This document shows positions 1 to 9,508 of a stretch of 64,000 nucleotides of DNA, piece after piece. The translations under genes were made by a program, and so were the position numbers. The notes under the pieces are model-generated. The model searched no databases. It saw only the letters and a program-made list of their open reading frames with translations, and was not told the origin of the DNA. The stretch lies in contig NZ_JAGGOI010000015.1 of the NCBI RefSeq assembly GCF_018614585.1, positions 108,976 through 172,975 on the forward strand, in the 5' to 3' direction. Within the stretch, counting starts at the first letter, position 1. Every line of letters starts with the position of its first letter. This DNA comes from Streptomyces sp. ISL-1. GTDB lineage: Bacteria > Actinomycetota > Actinomycetes > Streptomycetales > Streptomycetaceae.

Positions 1-367
1 GCTGAAGAAGCCCCACTTCCTTGATGGAAGTGACCAGCTCCGCGAGGGCGTCCTCGTCGAAGACCTCACGCGGCTGGCGCGGGTTGGGCGTGATCGCGTC
101 CAGCGGCAGCTCAGCGAAGTGCGCGCTGGCCGGCTCGGCGGGTGGCGATGTCGCCTCCGGCTCCGGTGCCGACGTGATCGCCTCAGGAGCAGTGGCAGCC
201 GCCGGTAGCGTCGTCACCTTGGCTGCTGCCACACCCCTTTCCGCAGTCAGCACCGGAGCCGCTCCCGGAGAGTTCGAAGCCCCGGAAGGCGGCACCTGCT
301 TCTCCTGCGGAGCGGCAGGGATCAGCGCACCGAGCCCACGCCCCAATCCTCTACGTCGCTCGCTCAC
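1..367 (-). CDS. parB: ParB chromosome-partitioning protein, N-terminal part (cut by window edge)
   Basis: ParB binds parS sites, spreads as a CTPase clamp and works with ParA to segregate the origin region. Only the first ~122 codons are present; the gene runs off the left edge. The predicted start is GTG, overlapping the parA stop codon as GTGA, so the genes are translationally coupled. The N-terminus SERRRGLGRGLGALIP is the classic Arg/Gly-rich ParA-interacting tail, followed by an Ala/Pro/Ser-rich linker. Near the left edge the translation enters the conserved region (NPRQPREVF), just before the CTP-binding box. Identity is firm from the tail, the parA neighbour and the parS sites nearby. 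Confidence 0.93.
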   Translation of the reverse strand, partial: MSERRRGLGRGLGALIPAAPQEKQVPPSGASNSPGAAPVLTAERGVAAAKVTTLPAAATAPEAITSAPEPEATSPPAEPASAHFAELPLDAITPNPRQPREVFDEDALAELVTSIKEVGLLQ

Positions 368-1605
368 TGGATCCCCTCCGACATGTTCTGCTGGCTGTTC
401 TGACTGCCCACATGGGCATGCTGCGGGTCGTAGTGAATCCCGACCCCCCGCAGCGCGATCTCACGAGCTGCCTCAAGATACGACAGGGATCCGCTGGAAC
501 CTGGATCGTAGGTCAGCACTGTCTGTCCATAACTCGGGGCCTCAGAAATGCGCACCGAGCGCGGGATGCTCGTACGCAGCACCTCTTCACCGAAGTGGCT
601 GCGGACCTCATCAGCCACCTGCGAGGCAAGGCGAGTTCTGCCGTCGTACATGGTGAGCAGAATCGTCGAGACATGCAGCGACGGATTGAGATGCGCGCGC
701 ACCAGGTCCACGTTCCTGAGTAGCTGCCCCAAGCCCTCCAGCGCGTAGTACTCGCACTGGATGGGGATCAGCACCTCCGCACCGGCGACCAGCGCATTGA
801 CGGTCAGCAGACCGAGCGACGGCGGGCAGTCGATGAGGATGTAGTCCAGCGGCTGCTCATAAGCCTGGATGGCCCGCTGCAGTCGGCTCTCCCGCGCCAC
901 CAGCGACACCAGCTCGATCTCCGCACCGGCGAGATCGATAGTGGCGGGGGCGCAGAAGAGTCCTTCGACGTCCGGGACCGGCTGGACAACGTCGGAGAGC
1001 GGTCTGCTCTCCACCAGGACGTCATAGATCGAGGGGACTTCGGCGTGGTGATCGATCCCCAGCGCCGTGGAGGCGTTTCCCTGTGGATCCAGGTCAACCA
1101 CCAGAACGCGCGCGCCGTGCAGCGCGAGCGAAGCGGCGAGGTTGACCGTGGTGGTGGTCTTACCCACGCCGCCCTTCTGGTTGGCAACAACCATGACGCG
1201 CGTCTGCTCAGGTCGGGGCAGACCTTCACCGGCACGCCCCAGCGCCTCCACAGCCAGCTGGGCAGCTCGGCCGATGGGGGTGTCGTCCATCGGGGGCGGT
1301 GTTTCACGTGAAACATCGTCCCCTGGCGACTCGGTACGGGGACCGGGGACCGGATCGGTCATCGGTCCCGCGATGTTGGCGTCGGACCGCAAGGATTCAC
1401 TCTCCTCGACATCAGGCTCGCAGTAAGCAGAGCCTGCCATGCTTTCGGGGTCGTGAACCAGCGAGGCCCGTGGTTCTGTGGATGAATCCACCTCTGTGGA
1501 CAATTCCGTAGCCCGCGCGAAGGGCTTGCGATCCCGCATCGGGGCGGCAGCACGGCCGCGGCTGATGATTCCCTGCAGCAGTGAGCGACGTTTCACGTGA
1601 AACAC
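364..1605 (-). CDS. parA: ParA chromosome-partitioning ATPase
   Basis: ParA is a deviant-Walker ATPase that binds DNA non-specifically and moves or anchors ParB-parS complexes; in Streptomyces it acts in sporulating hyphae. The 413-residue product has the deviant Walker A KGGVGKTT at about 144-151, followed by the DLDPQGNAST and ILIDCPPSLG motifs. The first ~135 residues are a low-complexity extension compared with most ParA proteins, so an internal start is possible, for example Met106 (1290). The GTG start at 1605 adjoins a parS site, and a second parS lies inside the extension, encoding VSRETP. The gene is upstream of and overlaps parB. The 102 bp between rsmG and parA should hold the promoter. 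Confidence 0.93.
   Translation of the reverse strand: MFHVKRRSLLQGIISRGRAAAPMRDRKPFARATELSTEVDSSTEPRASLVHDPESMAGSAYCEPDVEESESLRSDANIAGPMTDPVPGPRTESPGDDVSRETPPPMDDTPIGRAAQLAVEALGRAGEGLPRPEQTRVMVVANQKGGVGKTTTTVNLAASLALHGARVLVVDLDPQGNASTALGIDHHAEVPSIYDVLVESRPLSDVVQPVPDVEGLFCAPATIDLAGAEIELVSLVARESRLQRAIQAYEQPLDYILIDCPPSLGLLTVNALVAGAEVLIPIQCEYYALEGLGQLLRNVDLVRAHLNPSLHVSTILLTMYDGRTRLASQVADEVRSHFGEEVLRTSIPRSVRISEAPSYGQTVLTYDPGSSGSLSYLEAAREIALRGVGIHYDPQHAHVGSQNSQQNMSEGIQ
1300..1315. promoter_or_regulatory. parS site inside parA
   Basis: Perfect 16-bp palindrome TGTTTCACGTGAAACA, containing the canonical 14-bp parS core. ParB nucleates here. It lies within the parA reading frame, in the variable N-terminal extension. 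Confidence 0.95.
1590..1603. promoter_or_regulatory. parS site at the parA start codon
   Basis: Perfect 14-bp palindrome GTTTCACGTGAAAC. Its last base is the first base of the parA GTG start on the complementary strand, so ParB bound here would sit on the parA translation start and could repress parAB. Confidence 0.95.
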
Positions 1606-1707
1606 GATGCACGCGCCGCAGGACTAGAGACGGACGACACTCCGAAATGCGTACGTATGGAAGCTTGTATGGAGCATCGCTGATAGACAGTACGAACCGC
1701 CACGGGA

Positions 1708-2424
1708 TCAGCGACGCCGACGGGTACGACTGGTCCGGGCGGCCTTGGCCCGCTTCGCTGCGAAGCGCACTCCGCCCGGGCTCTCCCCGACCTCCACACG
1801 CACCACGGTGGACAGCGGGTCAACGAGCCCCTCACCGACATGCAGCACCGAGGTCTCCACGACGCCGAGCTTGCTCAGCGCGGCCCGGGCTCCCTGGACC
1901 TCCTCCGCGGCCGTGTCGCCCTTGAGCAGGAGCATCTCTCCGTAGGGACGCAGTAGCGGCACCCCCCAGCCCGCCAGCCGGTCCAGCGGCGCCACGGCAC
2001 GCGCCGTCACCACATGCACCGGAGTGAGCCTACCCAGGACCTCCTCGGCACGACCCCGGACCACGGTCACATGGTCCAGGCCCAGCAGTTCGACGACTTC
2101 CTGGAGGAAGTTCGTGCGCCGCAGCAGAGGTTCAAGAAGCGTGATCTTCAGATCCGGACGTACCAGCGCCAGCGGAATGCCCGGCAGGCCGGCCCCCGAT
2201 CCCACATCGCAGACGGTCACACCCTCCGGTACTACCTCGGAGAGCACCGCACAGTTCAGCAAATGCCGTTCCCACAGTCGTGGGACCTCACGGGGACCGA
2301 TCAGGCCACGCTTGACTCCGGCGTCCGCGAGCAGCTCCGCATAACGCACGGCCTCCGGAAAGAACTCTCCGAATACCGTCTGCGCCTCTTCTGGCGCCTG
2401 GGGAAGCTCTGCTGCCTCCGTCAC
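1708..2424 (-). CDS. rsmG: 16S rRNA (guanine-N7) methyltransferase RsmG (GidB)
   Basis: RsmG uses S-adenosylmethionine to methylate the 530-loop guanosine of 16S rRNA; its loss gives low-level streptomycin resistance. The chosen GTG start (2422-2424) gives 238 residues beginning VTEAAELPQ and has a purine-rich AGGACGG ahead of it. The frame stays open 68 codons further upstream, but that part is not family-like. The SAM-binding loop CDVGSGAGLPGIPLA and the downstream VVRGRAEE motif are intact. The C-terminus is a very basic tail (RTSRTRRRR), common in actinobacterial homologues. It lies between the jag operon terminator and parA on the same strand. Confidence 0.93.
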   Translation of the reverse strand: MTEAAELPQAPEEAQTVFGEFFPEAVRYAELLADAGVKRGLIGPREVPRLWERHLLNCAVLSEVVPEGVTVCDVGSGAGLPGIPLALVRPDLKITLLEPLLRRTNFLQEVVELLGLDHVTVVRGRAEEVLGRLTPVHVVTARAVAPLDRLAGWGVPLLRPYGEMLLLKGDTAAEEVQGARAALSKLGVVETSVLHVGEGLVDPLSTVVRVEVGESPGGVRFAAKRAKAARTSRTRRRR

Positions 2425-2502
2425 GGGAACCGTCCTTCCGTCCGTACCGCATTGTCGCACTGTGGACCGTGGTGGCTGGCTGACTATCAGGCTGACGAAG
2501 AT

Positions 2503-2530
2503 CGGCCCCGCCTGCGAACAGACGGGGCCG
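2503..2530 (-). terminator. Hairpin terminator of the rpmH-jag operon
   Basis: Read on the minus strand, a 12-bp stem (one G-U pair) closes a UUCG tetraloop. It starts 15 nt after the jag stop. The stem is very GC-rich and ends without a long U-run, as is usual in Streptomyces. Confidence 0.7.
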
Positions 2531-2545
2531 ACAGAACGCTGCAGG

Positions 2546-3055
2546 TCAGGCGGGGAGTACGACGACAAAGCGCTGCGGCTCCTCGCCCTCGGACTCGCTG
2601 CGCAGACCCGCGGCGGCGACCGCGTCATGCACGACCTTGCGCTCGAACGGCGTCATCGGGTCCATTTTCACGGGCTCACCGGTGCTCTTCACCTCGTTGG
2701 CTGCCTTGGCGCCGAGCTCGGCGAGCTCCTTGCGCTTCCTGGCCCGGAAGCCCGCAATGTCCAGCATCAGCCGGCTGCGGTCCCCGGTCTCCCGGTGTAC
2801 GGCGAGCCGCGTCAGCTCCTGGAGGGCCTCCAAGACCTCGCCGTCACGGCCGACGAGCTTTTGCAGATCCCGGCTGCCCGACTCACTGATGATCGAGACA
2901 GCGGCCCGGTCGGCCTCGACGTCCATGTCGATGTCACCGTCGAGATCGGCGATGTCGAGCAGACCCTCGAGGTAGTCGGCCGCGATCTCCCCTTCCTGCT
3001 CGAGGCGGGTGAGGGTGTCGCCAACCTCAGCGGCGGAGATGGTGCCTTCCGTCAC
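2546..3055 (-). CDS. jag: Jag/KhpB family RNA-binding protein (KH + R3H)
   Basis: This 169-residue acidic protein belongs to the Jag family, single-strand nucleic-acid binding proteins encoded next to yidC across Gram-positive bacteria. A KH-like region is visible around residues 35-95 (ISESGSRDLQKLVGRDGEVLEAL, with the GxDG-type loop), followed by an R3H-like segment with MTPFERKVVHDAV near residues 130-145. The GTG start is at 3053-3055. yidC lies 14 nt upstream and the operon terminator lies downstream. In firmicutes KhpB binds RNA and influences cell elongation; the same role here is inferred. Confidence 0.88.
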   Translation of the reverse strand: MTEGTISAAEVGDTLTRLEQEGEIAADYLEGLLDIADLDGDIDMDVEADRAAVSIISESGSRDLQKLVGRDGEVLEALQELTRLAVHRETGDRSRLMLDIAGFRARKRKELAELGAKAANEVKSTGEPVKMDPMTPFERKVVHDAVAAAGLRSESEGEEPQRFVVVLPA

Positions 3056-3069
3056 GGATGGACTCCTTC

Positions 3070-4371
3070 TTACTTCTTGGACGACGGGTGCTTGGGCCGC
3101 TGCTGGCCCTTGCGTTGTCCGGACTTGGGCTGCTGGCGGGCGGAACCTGAAGCAGGCTTCCCCGCCGGCGTCGGCTTGGCATCTCCCCCGGAGTCTCCGG
3201 CCCCGGAGGTACCGCCAGATCGCGCATCCTTCTCGAGCGAGGGCTTCGACTCGGAGTCGCCGGACTCGGAGCTCTTGGCCACGCCCTGCTGCGCGCTGGC
3301 GGAATGGCGCTTCGACTTGGTCAGGCGCTTGGGCTGCTGCCGCCTCTGTGCGGGGCCGCCCTCGGCCTCGGCGACAGCGGTGTCACTCTTGGCTACCGTG
3401 CCGTCCGGCTGGGCAGCGAAGCCGGCCTTGGTCAGGCCCGTGATGAACCGGCGCTCGTTCTCGTTGCGGTCCGCGCCCTTGGCCACGATCGCCTGGACGA
3501 CATTGCGCTTGCGACGCGAACGAACCTCGCTGTGGACGGTCACGCTCTTCAGCAGACGCTGCAGGTAGTGGTCCTGAGCCTTGCTGCCCGGCGTCGGGTT
3601 CTGGTTGATCACGTACATCTGCTGGCCCATGGTCCACACGTTGGTGGTCAGCCAGTAGATGAGGACACCGACGGGGAAGTTGATGCCCATCACGGCGAAG
3701 ATGACCGGGAAGATGTACATCAGCATCTTCTGCTGCTGCATGTACGGCGTCTTGACCGTCAGGTCGACGTTCTTCTGCATCAGCTGGCGCTGTGTGTAGA
3801 ACTGCGACGCCGACATCATGATGATCATGATCGCTGTGACAATGCGCACATCGGTCAGCGAAGCACCAAGGGCAGCGACCTTTTCCGTGCTGTCCGTGAA
3901 CTTCGATGCCAGCGGGGCCCCGAAGATGTGTGCCTGGCGCGCACTGTCCAGCAGCGATTCATTGATGACGCCGATGGTCTTGCCCGAGGCGATGCTGGAG
4001 AGCACGTGGTACAGAGCGAAGAAGAACGGCGACTGCGCGAGGATCGGCAGGCACGAGGAGAGCGGGTTGGTGCCCGTCTCCTTGTACAGCTTCATCATCT
4101 CTTCGGACTGACGCTGCTTGTCGTTCTTGTAGCGCTCCTGAATCGCCTTCATCTTCGGCTGGAGCGCCTGCATGTTCCGAGTCGATTTGATCTGCTTCAC
4201 AAAGAGCGGGATCAGACAGATCCGGATAAGGATCACCAGAGACACGATGGACAGTCCCCAGGCCCAGCCCGTGTTGGGGCCGAAGATCGCCCCGTAGACC
4301 GTGTGGAACTGGACGATGACCCACGAAACAGGTGTGGTGATAAAGCTGAAGAGACTGGCAATCGTGTCCAC
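3070..4371 (-). CDS. yidC: Membrane protein insertase YidC
   Basis: YidC/Oxa1 inserts and folds membrane proteins, alone or with SecYEG. The 433-residue product starts with a membrane segment and carries the conserved core: the cytoplasmic hairpin ([20 protein letters not shown]), then [18 protein letters not shown] and later membrane helices ending near residue 260. From about residue 300 it has a long hydrophilic Lys/Ser/Gly-rich tail typical of Streptomyces homologues. The GTG start (4369-4371) follows an AAGGAG ribosome site. It is 3 nt after yidD and in the same operon as rnpA and rpmH. Confidence 0.95.
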   Translation of the reverse strand: MDTIASLFSFITTPVSWVIVQFHTVYGAIFGPNTGWAWGLSIVSLVILIRICLIPLFVKQIKSTRNMQALQPKMKAIQERYKNDKQRQSEEMMKLYKETGTNPLSSCLPILAQSPFFFALYHVLSSIASGKTIGVINESLLDSARQAHIFGAPLASKFTDSTEKVAALGASLTDVRIVTAIMIIMMSASQFYTQRQLMQKNVDLTVKTPYMQQQKMLMYIFPVIFAVMGINFPVGVLIYWLTTNVWTMGQQMYVINQNPTPGSKAQDHYLQRLLKSVTVHSEVRSRRKRNVVQAIVAKGADRNENERRFITGLTKAGFAAQPDGTVAKSDTAVAEAEGGPAQRRQQPKRLTKSKRHSASAQQGVAKSSESGDSESKPSLEKDARSGGTSGAGDSGGDAKPTPAGKPASGSARQQPKSGQRKGQQRPKHPSSKK

Positions 4372-4374
4372 TAA

Positions 4375-4734
4375 TCAGGCTCCTTGAGCATTTGGCGAGG
4401 TCTCTGCTGCCGGACTCGGGGGTTTGGGGGCCGACCCCCGGGGAGGCACATCGGCGGCGGAGTGCCCGCCCTTGCTGCCACGCAAGGCGTCACGCAGCAT
4501 TTCGTGCCATCGCGGACGCTTGCGCGGCGGCACATGATCCACGCCACCCGGCGACCACGGATTGCACCGCAGGATGCGCCAGGCGGTCAGTGCTGTGCCC
4601 TTGACCGCGCCGTGCCGGTCGATGGCCGTATATCCGTAGTGGGAACACGACGGGTAATACCTGCAGACCGGCCCCAGCAGAGGGCTGATCGTCCACTGGT
4701 ACAGCTTGATCAGAGCCAGCAGCGGGTACTTCAT
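4375..4734 (-). CDS. yidD: YidD membrane-insertion efficiency factor
   Basis: YidD is a small membrane-associated protein that assists YidC-dependent insertion. The 119-residue product has the family signature: an N-terminal amphipathic helix ([20 protein letters not shown]), then [12 protein letters not shown] and the [15 protein letters not shown] block. The tail after residue 85 is Pro/Ala-rich and variable. Its ATG overlaps the end of rnpA by 4 nt, and yidC follows 3 nt later, so translation is coupled through the operon. Confidence 0.95.
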   Translation of the reverse strand: MKYPLLALIKLYQWTISPLLGPVCRYYPSCSHYGYTAIDRHGAVKGTALTAWRILRCNPWSPGGVDHVPPRKRPRWHEMLRDALRGSKGGHSAADVPPRGSAPKPPSPAAETSPNAQGA

Positions 4735-5102
4735 CGCGCGCCCCCTCCCAGCAGCCGCTGAAGAGCGGCATCCAGGTCTCGGGCCAAGTGTTCATAATCG
4801 GCGTCGCCCGCACCGGGCAGCGCCCGTACGACCACAAGGCTACCGGGGGGCAGCTCGGCGAGCCGATCGCGTATCAGGTGGCGCAGTCTCCGCTTGACCT
4901 TGTTGCGCACGACCGCCCCACCCACGGCCTTGCTCACGACGAAACCCGCACACGTCGGGGGAGCGCTCTCCCCAGGCGCGTGCGGGTCCGTTGAACCGCT
5001 GCGTAGATGGACGACCAGGAGCGGGCGACCGGCCCGGCGTCCTCGGCGTACCGCGGTTGCGAAGTCCTCGCGCCGCCTCAGCCGATTCTCGGTAGGCAGC
5101 AC
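4731..5102 (-). CDS. rnpA: Ribonuclease P protein component
   Basis: This basic 123-residue protein is the protein subunit of RNase P, which matures tRNA 5' ends with the RNA subunit encoded elsewhere. It begins [21 protein letters not shown], the usual family start. It contains the RNR-type motif region [15 protein letters not shown] (about residues 65-79), which contacts P RNA. GTG start at 5100-5102. It lies 18 nt after rpmH, the near-universal arrangement. Confidence 0.96.
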   Translation of the reverse strand: MLPTENRLRRREDFATAVRRGRRAGRPLLVVHLRSGSTDPHAPGESAPPTCAGFVVSKAVGGAVVRNKVKRRLRHLIRDRLAELPPGSLVVVRALPGAGDADYEHLARDLDAALQRLLGGGAR

Positions 5103-5120
5103 GTCATGACCTGTAGGCGA

Positions 5121-5258
5121 TCAGGCGGACAGGCTCGAGCGACCCTTGCCACGGCGGTTCGCGAGAATCGCGCGGCCGGCACGGGTGCGCATCCGCAGGC
5201 GGAAGCCGTGGGTCTTGGCGCGACGGCGGTTGTTCGGCTGGAAGGTGCGCTTGCTCAC
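5121..5258 (-). CDS. rpmH: 50S ribosomal protein L34
   Basis: This 45-residue, highly basic L34 protein contains the [18 protein letters not shown] core and the family end GRSSLSA. The GTG start (5256-5258) follows a GGAG ribosome site. It is the first gene of the leftward rpmH-rnpA-yidD-yidC-jag operon and is divergent from dnaA. Confidence 0.97.
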
Positions 5259-5617
5259 TCGGGGGCTCCAGAAGTGGTTCGTTGGTGGCGGGACATCGCC
5301 TGGCTGTCACCGTGCGCCCACGAGTAGCTCGCGTTTCGCCCGAGTGCACCGCTTCACGATCACAGACCGTGATCATTGCCCATCGGAGGCAGGCGGCAGC
5401 AGCCATCGACAACTCGACCTGGTCACGGTACGCGCGGCTACGCCATCCGGTCAAACCAGTGTCGCGGCATGCTCCACTGTGCACAGGCTGTGGACAACAA
5501 CTTGAACCGCGCGGGTCGCCCTGACTACCGTGGCTGAACTCCAATTCCTTTCCTGCCTGTCTTCCCATCCCGTCCCGAGAACCACATATTCGTGGGACCT
5601 GCGAGAGAGCGTGCCTT
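5259..5617. promoter_or_regulatory. Divergent rpmH/dnaA promoter region
   Basis: This 359-bp gene-free region must hold promoters for the leftward rpmH operon and for dnaA. A clear DnaA box lies at 5489-5497. A small inverted repeat (GATCAC, 5-nt gap, GTGATC) lies at 5358-5374. A possible -35-like TTGAAC lies at 5502-5507, but I could not fix either promoter. There is no convincing small ORF. Confidence 0.6.
5489..5497 (-). promoter_or_regulatory. DnaA box upstream of dnaA
   Basis: TGTGGACAA, the complement of the preferred Streptomyces box TTGTCCACA. It lies ~120 bp before the dnaA start, consistent with the known autoregulation of dnaA in this genus. Confidence 0.75.
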
Positions 5618-7381
5618 GTGGCTGACGTACCTGCCGATCTTGCCGCAGTGTGGCCACGAGTGCTGGAACAGCTCCTCGCCGAGGGCCAGCAGGGCATCGA
5701 ACCCAAGGACAAGCAGTGGATCGAGCGCTGCCAGCCACTCGCACTGGTGGCCGACACCGCGCTCCTCGCCGTACCCAATGAGTGGGGCAAGCGCGTCCTC
5801 GAGGGCCGGCTCGCCCCGTTGATCAGCGAGACCCTCAGCCGTGAGTGCGGCCGGCCGATCCGGATCGCCATCACCGTGGACGACTCCGTGGGCGAGCACC
5901 CGGGTCCGCAGTCACCCCCCACGCAGCAGCAGGCGCCTCGCTACCCGGGTCCGCAGCACGACGATCGGCAGGGCGACCCGTACGACGACTACGGGCACCG
6001 GCCCGACGACGACCGGCTGCCCAACGTCCGCCCTGCCTACCCCGAGTACCAGCAGCGTCAGCACCAGCAGCAGCGACCGGAACCCGGCGCCTGGCCGCGT
6101 ACGCAGGAGGACCTCTCCTGGCAGCAGCCACGGCTCGGCGGCTTCCAGGACCGCGACCCGTACGCCACCGCCCGGCCGCGCCAGCCCCAGCACGACTACC
6201 GGCAGCCGCCCGAGCGCCAGCAGTACGAGCAGCAGCGCCCCGAGCGCCACGACCTTCCGGATCGGCAGGGGCCCCATCGCAGCGTCTCCGGGGGCTCGCC
6301 CGGACCGCTGGGCGCTCAGCCCTCACCGGCACCCGGTCCCGGTGAACCGCATGCCCGCCTGAACCCGAAGTACCTCTTCGACACCTTCGTCATCGGCGCG
6401 TCCAACCGGTTTGCGCACGCCGCGGCGGTCGCGGTCGCGGAGGCGCCGGCCAAGGCGTACAACCCACTGTTCATCTATGGGGAGTCGGGGCTCGGCAAGA
6501 CCCACTTGCTGCACGCCATCGGGCACTACGCACGCAGCCTCTACCCCGGCACCCGGGTGCGGTATGTGAGCTCGGAGGAGTTCACCAACGAGTTCATCAA
6601 CTCGATCCGCGACGGCAAGGGCGACACGTTCCGCAAGCGCTACCGCGATGTGGACATCCTGCTGGTCGACGACATCCAGTTCCTGGCGAGCAAGGAGTCG
6701 ACGCAGGAGGAGTTCTTCCACACCTTCAATACGCTCCACAACGCCAACAAGCAGATCGTGCTGTCCTCGGACCGGCCGCCCAAGCAGCTGATCACGCTGG
6801 AAGACCGGCTGCGAAACCGCTTCGAGTGGGGTTTGACCACCGACGTACAGCCGCCGGAGCTGGAGACGCGGATCGCGATCCTCCGTAAGAAGGCGGTGCA
6901 GGAGCAGCTCAACGCCCCGCCGGAAGTGCTGGAGTTCATCGCCTCCCGGATCTCGCGCAACATCCGCGAACTGGAAGGCGCGCTGATCCGGGTGACCGCC
7001 TTCGCTTCGCTCAACCGGCAGCCGGTGGACCTCGGTCTCACCGAGATCGTGCTCAAGGATCTGATCCCGGGCGGGGAGGACGCGGCTCCCGAGATCACCG
7101 CGAGCGCGATCATGGCGGCGACGGCCGACTACTTCGGTCTGACAGTGGAGGATCTCTGCGGATCGTCGCGCAGCCGGGTGCTGGTGACCGCCCGCCAGAT
7201 CGCGATGTACCTGTGCCGTGAGCTCACCGACCTGTCGCTGCCGAAGATCGGGGCGCAATTCGGAGGCCGTGACCATACGACCGTGATGCACGCGGACCGC
7301 AAGATCCGCGCGCTGATGGCCGAGCGACGCTCCATCTACAACCAGGTCACCGAGCTCACCAACCGCATCAAGAACGGCTGA
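5618..7381 (+). CDS. dnaA: Chromosomal replication initiator DnaA
   Basis: DnaA binds 9-bp boxes in oriC, oligomerises with ATP and opens the duplex. The 587-residue protein shows all four domains: domain I (1-~85, starting MADVPADLA); a very long Pro/Gln/Arg/Asp-rich domain II (~90-245), characteristic of Streptomyces; the AAA+ domain III with Walker [10 protein letters not shown] at ~288-296 and Walker B LLVDDIQ with VDD at 350-352; and the C-terminal DNA-binding domain IV with [11 protein letters not shown] at 549-559. The GTG start is the family start, with only a modest GAGAG ribosome site. It is followed by a strong hairpin and then oriC. Confidence 0.97.
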   Translation: MADVPADLAAVWPRVLEQLLAEGQQGIEPKDKQWIERCQPLALVADTALLAVPNEWGKRVLEGRLAPLISETLSRECGRPIRIAITVDDSVGEHPGPQSPPTQQQAPRYPGPQHDDRQGDPYDDYGHRPDDDRLPNVRPAYPEYQQRQHQQQRPEPGAWPRTQEDLSWQQPRLGGFQDRDPYATARPRQPQHDYRQPPERQQYEQQRPERHDLPDRQGPHRSVSGGSPGPLGAQPSPAPGPGEPHARLNPKYLFDTFVIGASNRFAHAAAVAVAEAPAKAYNPLFIYGESGLGKTHLLHAIGHYARSLYPGTRVRYVSSEEFTNEFINSIRDGKGDTFRKRYRDVDILLVDDIQFLASKESTQEEFFHTFNTLHNANKQIVLSSDRPPKQLITLEDRLRNRFEWGLTTDVQPPELETRIAILRKKAVQEQLNAPPEVLEFIASRISRNIRELEGALIRVTAFASLNRQPVDLGLTEIVLKDLIPGGEDAAPEITASAIMAATADYFGLTVEDLCGSSRSRVLVTARQIAMYLCRELTDLSLPKIGAQFGGRDHTTVMHADRKIRALMAERRSIYNQVTELTNRIKNG

Positions 7382-7403
7382 CGCGACGTTTCAGAAGCCT
7401 TCG

Positions 7404-7436
7404 AGGGCGCCCCGGGACAAGGTCCCGGGGCGCCCT
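7404..7436 (+). terminator. dnaA transcription terminator hairpin
   Basis: Perfect 15-bp inverted repeat (7404-7418 / 7422-7436) with a 3-nt loop, 23 nt after the dnaA stop. It insulates oriC from dnaA transcription. Confidence 0.85.
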
Positions 7437-8231
7437 TCGTCGTTCCGGAGGCATCGCCGTACCCCTCCCGTGCCTCTCCTCCAGATGTCCGGTGTTCGAA
7501 TAGTCGGCGACCGGGAGGTGTTCTCCACAGATCTGGGGACGATCTTCCGTCCACAGCCTGGGGACTGGGAAGTTGTCCAGATTGCGTCCACAGGCGCGGT
7601 TGCTGAGACTTCATCACGCCAGGTCAGACGGTTGTGGATTTGTGGCCAACCGTGCTCCACAGACTGTGGACACAGCAGCTCTCCACAGGGCGGGATCAAG
7701 GTTGTCCACCGTCGGCCCACAGGCAGAGCCCCGTTGCCCACAGCTTCTCCACACCCCTGTCCACTGTTCGGCAACGAAACACCCGAGCTCACCGCCTCGA
7801 GTGAAAGCCGTCACACCAAGGGGGTCGGTTGGCCTGTGGGGAACGTGGGTAAAGCTGGGGACGGCGCTGGGGAGAAGTCCCCTCGGCCTGTGTATCGGAT
7901 GTGCAGAACTTTCCGGCGTCCACAGAACAGCCGGGTTGTCCACCGGCTCCGCCCACAGGCCCGGTGGACAAAAAAACGGGTCTGACCTGCATGGACGACG
8001 TTATCCACGGTTTCCACAGGCCCTACTACTACTCCTACCTAGAGTTACCGGGAAATTCGCTTCGAAGAAGGCCCTGTGCACAACTCGAGCCCGGAGCGCC
8101 CGACCCCTCTTGCCACGACTTGACCCCGACCCGCACCGACTGTCGGTGCCGTACGTCAGACTGGTCCCCGGCGACACAGCCGACGACGAAGGCCAGCAAG
8201 GGCGAGCCAGCAACAGCAGGAGGCGGTTCCG
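7437..8231. other. oriC: Chromosomal replication origin oriC
   Basis: This gene-free ~0.8 kb between dnaA and dnaN is packed with DnaA-box-like 9-mers related to TTGTCCACA. On the plus strand they start at 7521, 7547, 7573, 7584, 7653, 7679, 7702, 7734, 7745, 7757, 7916, 7936, 8001 and 8010. In the opposite orientation they start at 7633, 7665, 7835, 7963 and 8075. That is about 19 sites, in line with the count known for Streptomyces origins. Most are degenerate; the best are the TTGTCCACC forms at 7702, 7936 and 7963 and TTATCCACG at 8001. An A-run at 7970-7976 and the relatively AT-rich stretch 8020-8070 are candidate unwinding sequences. No gene is supported here. Confidence 0.96.
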
Positions 8232-9362
8232 GTGAAGATCCGGGTGGAGCGCGATGTACTCGCGGAGGCGGTGGCCTGGGTGGCCCGGAGCCTCCCGGCC
8301 CGTCCGCCGGCGCCCGTACTCGCGGGCCTTCTTCTGAAGGCGCAGGACGGCGCCCTCAGCTTCTCGAGCTTCGACTACGAGGTTTCGGCCCGCGTCTCCG
8401 TGGAGGCGGAGGTGGACGAGGACGGCACGGTCCTGGTCTCCGGCCGACTGCTCGCTGACATCTGCCGCGCCCTCCCCAACCGGCCGGTGGAGATTTCCAC
8501 AGACGGTGTACGGGCGACCGTCGTCTGCGGCTCCTCGCGATTCACACTCCACACCCTGCCTGTGGAGGAGTACCCGGCGCTGCCGCAGATGCCGACCGCG
8601 ACCGGCACTGTGCCCGGTGAGGTCTTCGCCTCCGCCGCCGCGCAGGTCGCCATCGCCGCGGGCCGCGACGACACGCTCCCGGTGCTCACCGGTGTACGTA
8701 TCGAGATCGAGGGCGACACCGTCACGCTGGCCTCCACCGACCGCTACCGCTTCGCGGTCCGCGAGTTCCTGTGGAAGCCGGAGAACCCGGACGCGTCAGC
8801 TGTCGCGCTGGTGCCGGCCAAGACGCTGCTGGACACCGCCAAGGCGCTGACCAGCGGTGACACCGTCACGCTCGCGCTCTCCGGCTCGGGCGCCGGCGAG
8901 GGGCTCATCGGTTTCGAGGGTGCCGGGCGGCGGACCACGACCCGGCTGCTCGAGGGCGATCTGCCGAAGTACCGGACGCTGTTCCCCACCGAGTTCAACT
9001 CGATCGCCGTGATCGAGACCGCGCCCTTCGTCGAGGCCGTCAAGCGGGTGGCGCTCGTCGCCGAGCGGAACACCCCGGTTCGGCTCAGCTTCGAGCAGGG
9101 CGTGCTGATCCTGGAGGCCGGATCCAGCGACGATGCACAGGCTGTGGAGCGCGTCGACGCGAACCTGGACGGCGACGACATCTCGATCGCCTTCAACCCG
9201 ACCTTCCTGCTCGACGGCCTGAGCGCCATCGACTCGCCGGTGGCCCAGCTCTCGTTCACCACCTCCACCAAGCCGGCGCTGCTGAGTGGCAAGCCGGCAC
9301 TGGATGCCGAGGCGGACGAGGCGTACAAGTACCTGATCATGCCCGTGCGGCTGTCGGGCTGA
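8232..9362 (+). CDS. dnaN: DNA polymerase III sliding clamp (beta subunit)
   Basis: The beta clamp is a ring-shaped dimer that tethers the replicative polymerase and recruits repair factors. The 376-residue length is normal for the family, with three repeated clamp folds. It begins MKIRVERDVLAEAVAWVARSL and ends with the conserved YLIMPVRLSG, which forms part of the peptide-binding pocket. The GTG start follows a strong AGGAGGCGG ribosome site at the right edge of oriC. A hairpin follows 43 nt after the stop. Confidence 0.97.
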   Translation: MKIRVERDVLAEAVAWVARSLPARPPAPVLAGLLLKAQDGALSFSSFDYEVSARVSVEAEVDEDGTVLVSGRLLADICRALPNRPVEISTDGVRATVVCGSSRFTLHTLPVEEYPALPQMPTATGTVPGEVFASAAAQVAIAAGRDDTLPVLTGVRIEIEGDTVTLASTDRYRFAVREFLWKPENPDASAVALVPAKTLLDTAKALTSGDTVTLALSGSGAGEGLIGFEGAGRRTTTRLLEGDLPKYRTLFPTEFNSIAVIETAPFVEAVKRVALVAERNTPVRLSFEQGVLILEAGSSDDAQAVERVDANLDGDDISIAFNPTFLLDGLSAIDSPVAQLSFTTSTKPALLSGKPALDAEADEAYKYLIMPVRLSG

Positions 9363-9404
9363 GCCCGGCTCATCACCGACTGAGGACGACGCCCGGCTGA
9401 TCCC

Positions 9405-9436
9405 GACGGGCCTGCTCGCGCCGGAGCAGGCCCGTC
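9405..9436 (+). terminator. Hairpin terminator after dnaN
   Basis: Perfect 13-bp stem (9405-9417 / 9424-9436) with a 6-nt loop, placed between dnaN and the 6-phosphogluconate dehydrogenase gene. Confidence 0.8.
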
Positions 9437-9508
9437 AGGCCGTGGTTACCGGCCGGGCGTAGGCTCGGATCCGGTACGAATCGGCATACAACGCTTAAGG
9501 AATCTGTG

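Noticed and set aside
2014..3568. Plus-strand open frames opposite rsmG, jag and yidC
   Set aside because: They cross several clear minus-strand genes and contain no recognisable domains.
7470..8458. Several open frames across oriC
   Set aside because: They arise from the GC-rich DnaA-box array; there are no ribosome sites, and the region is fully explained as the origin.
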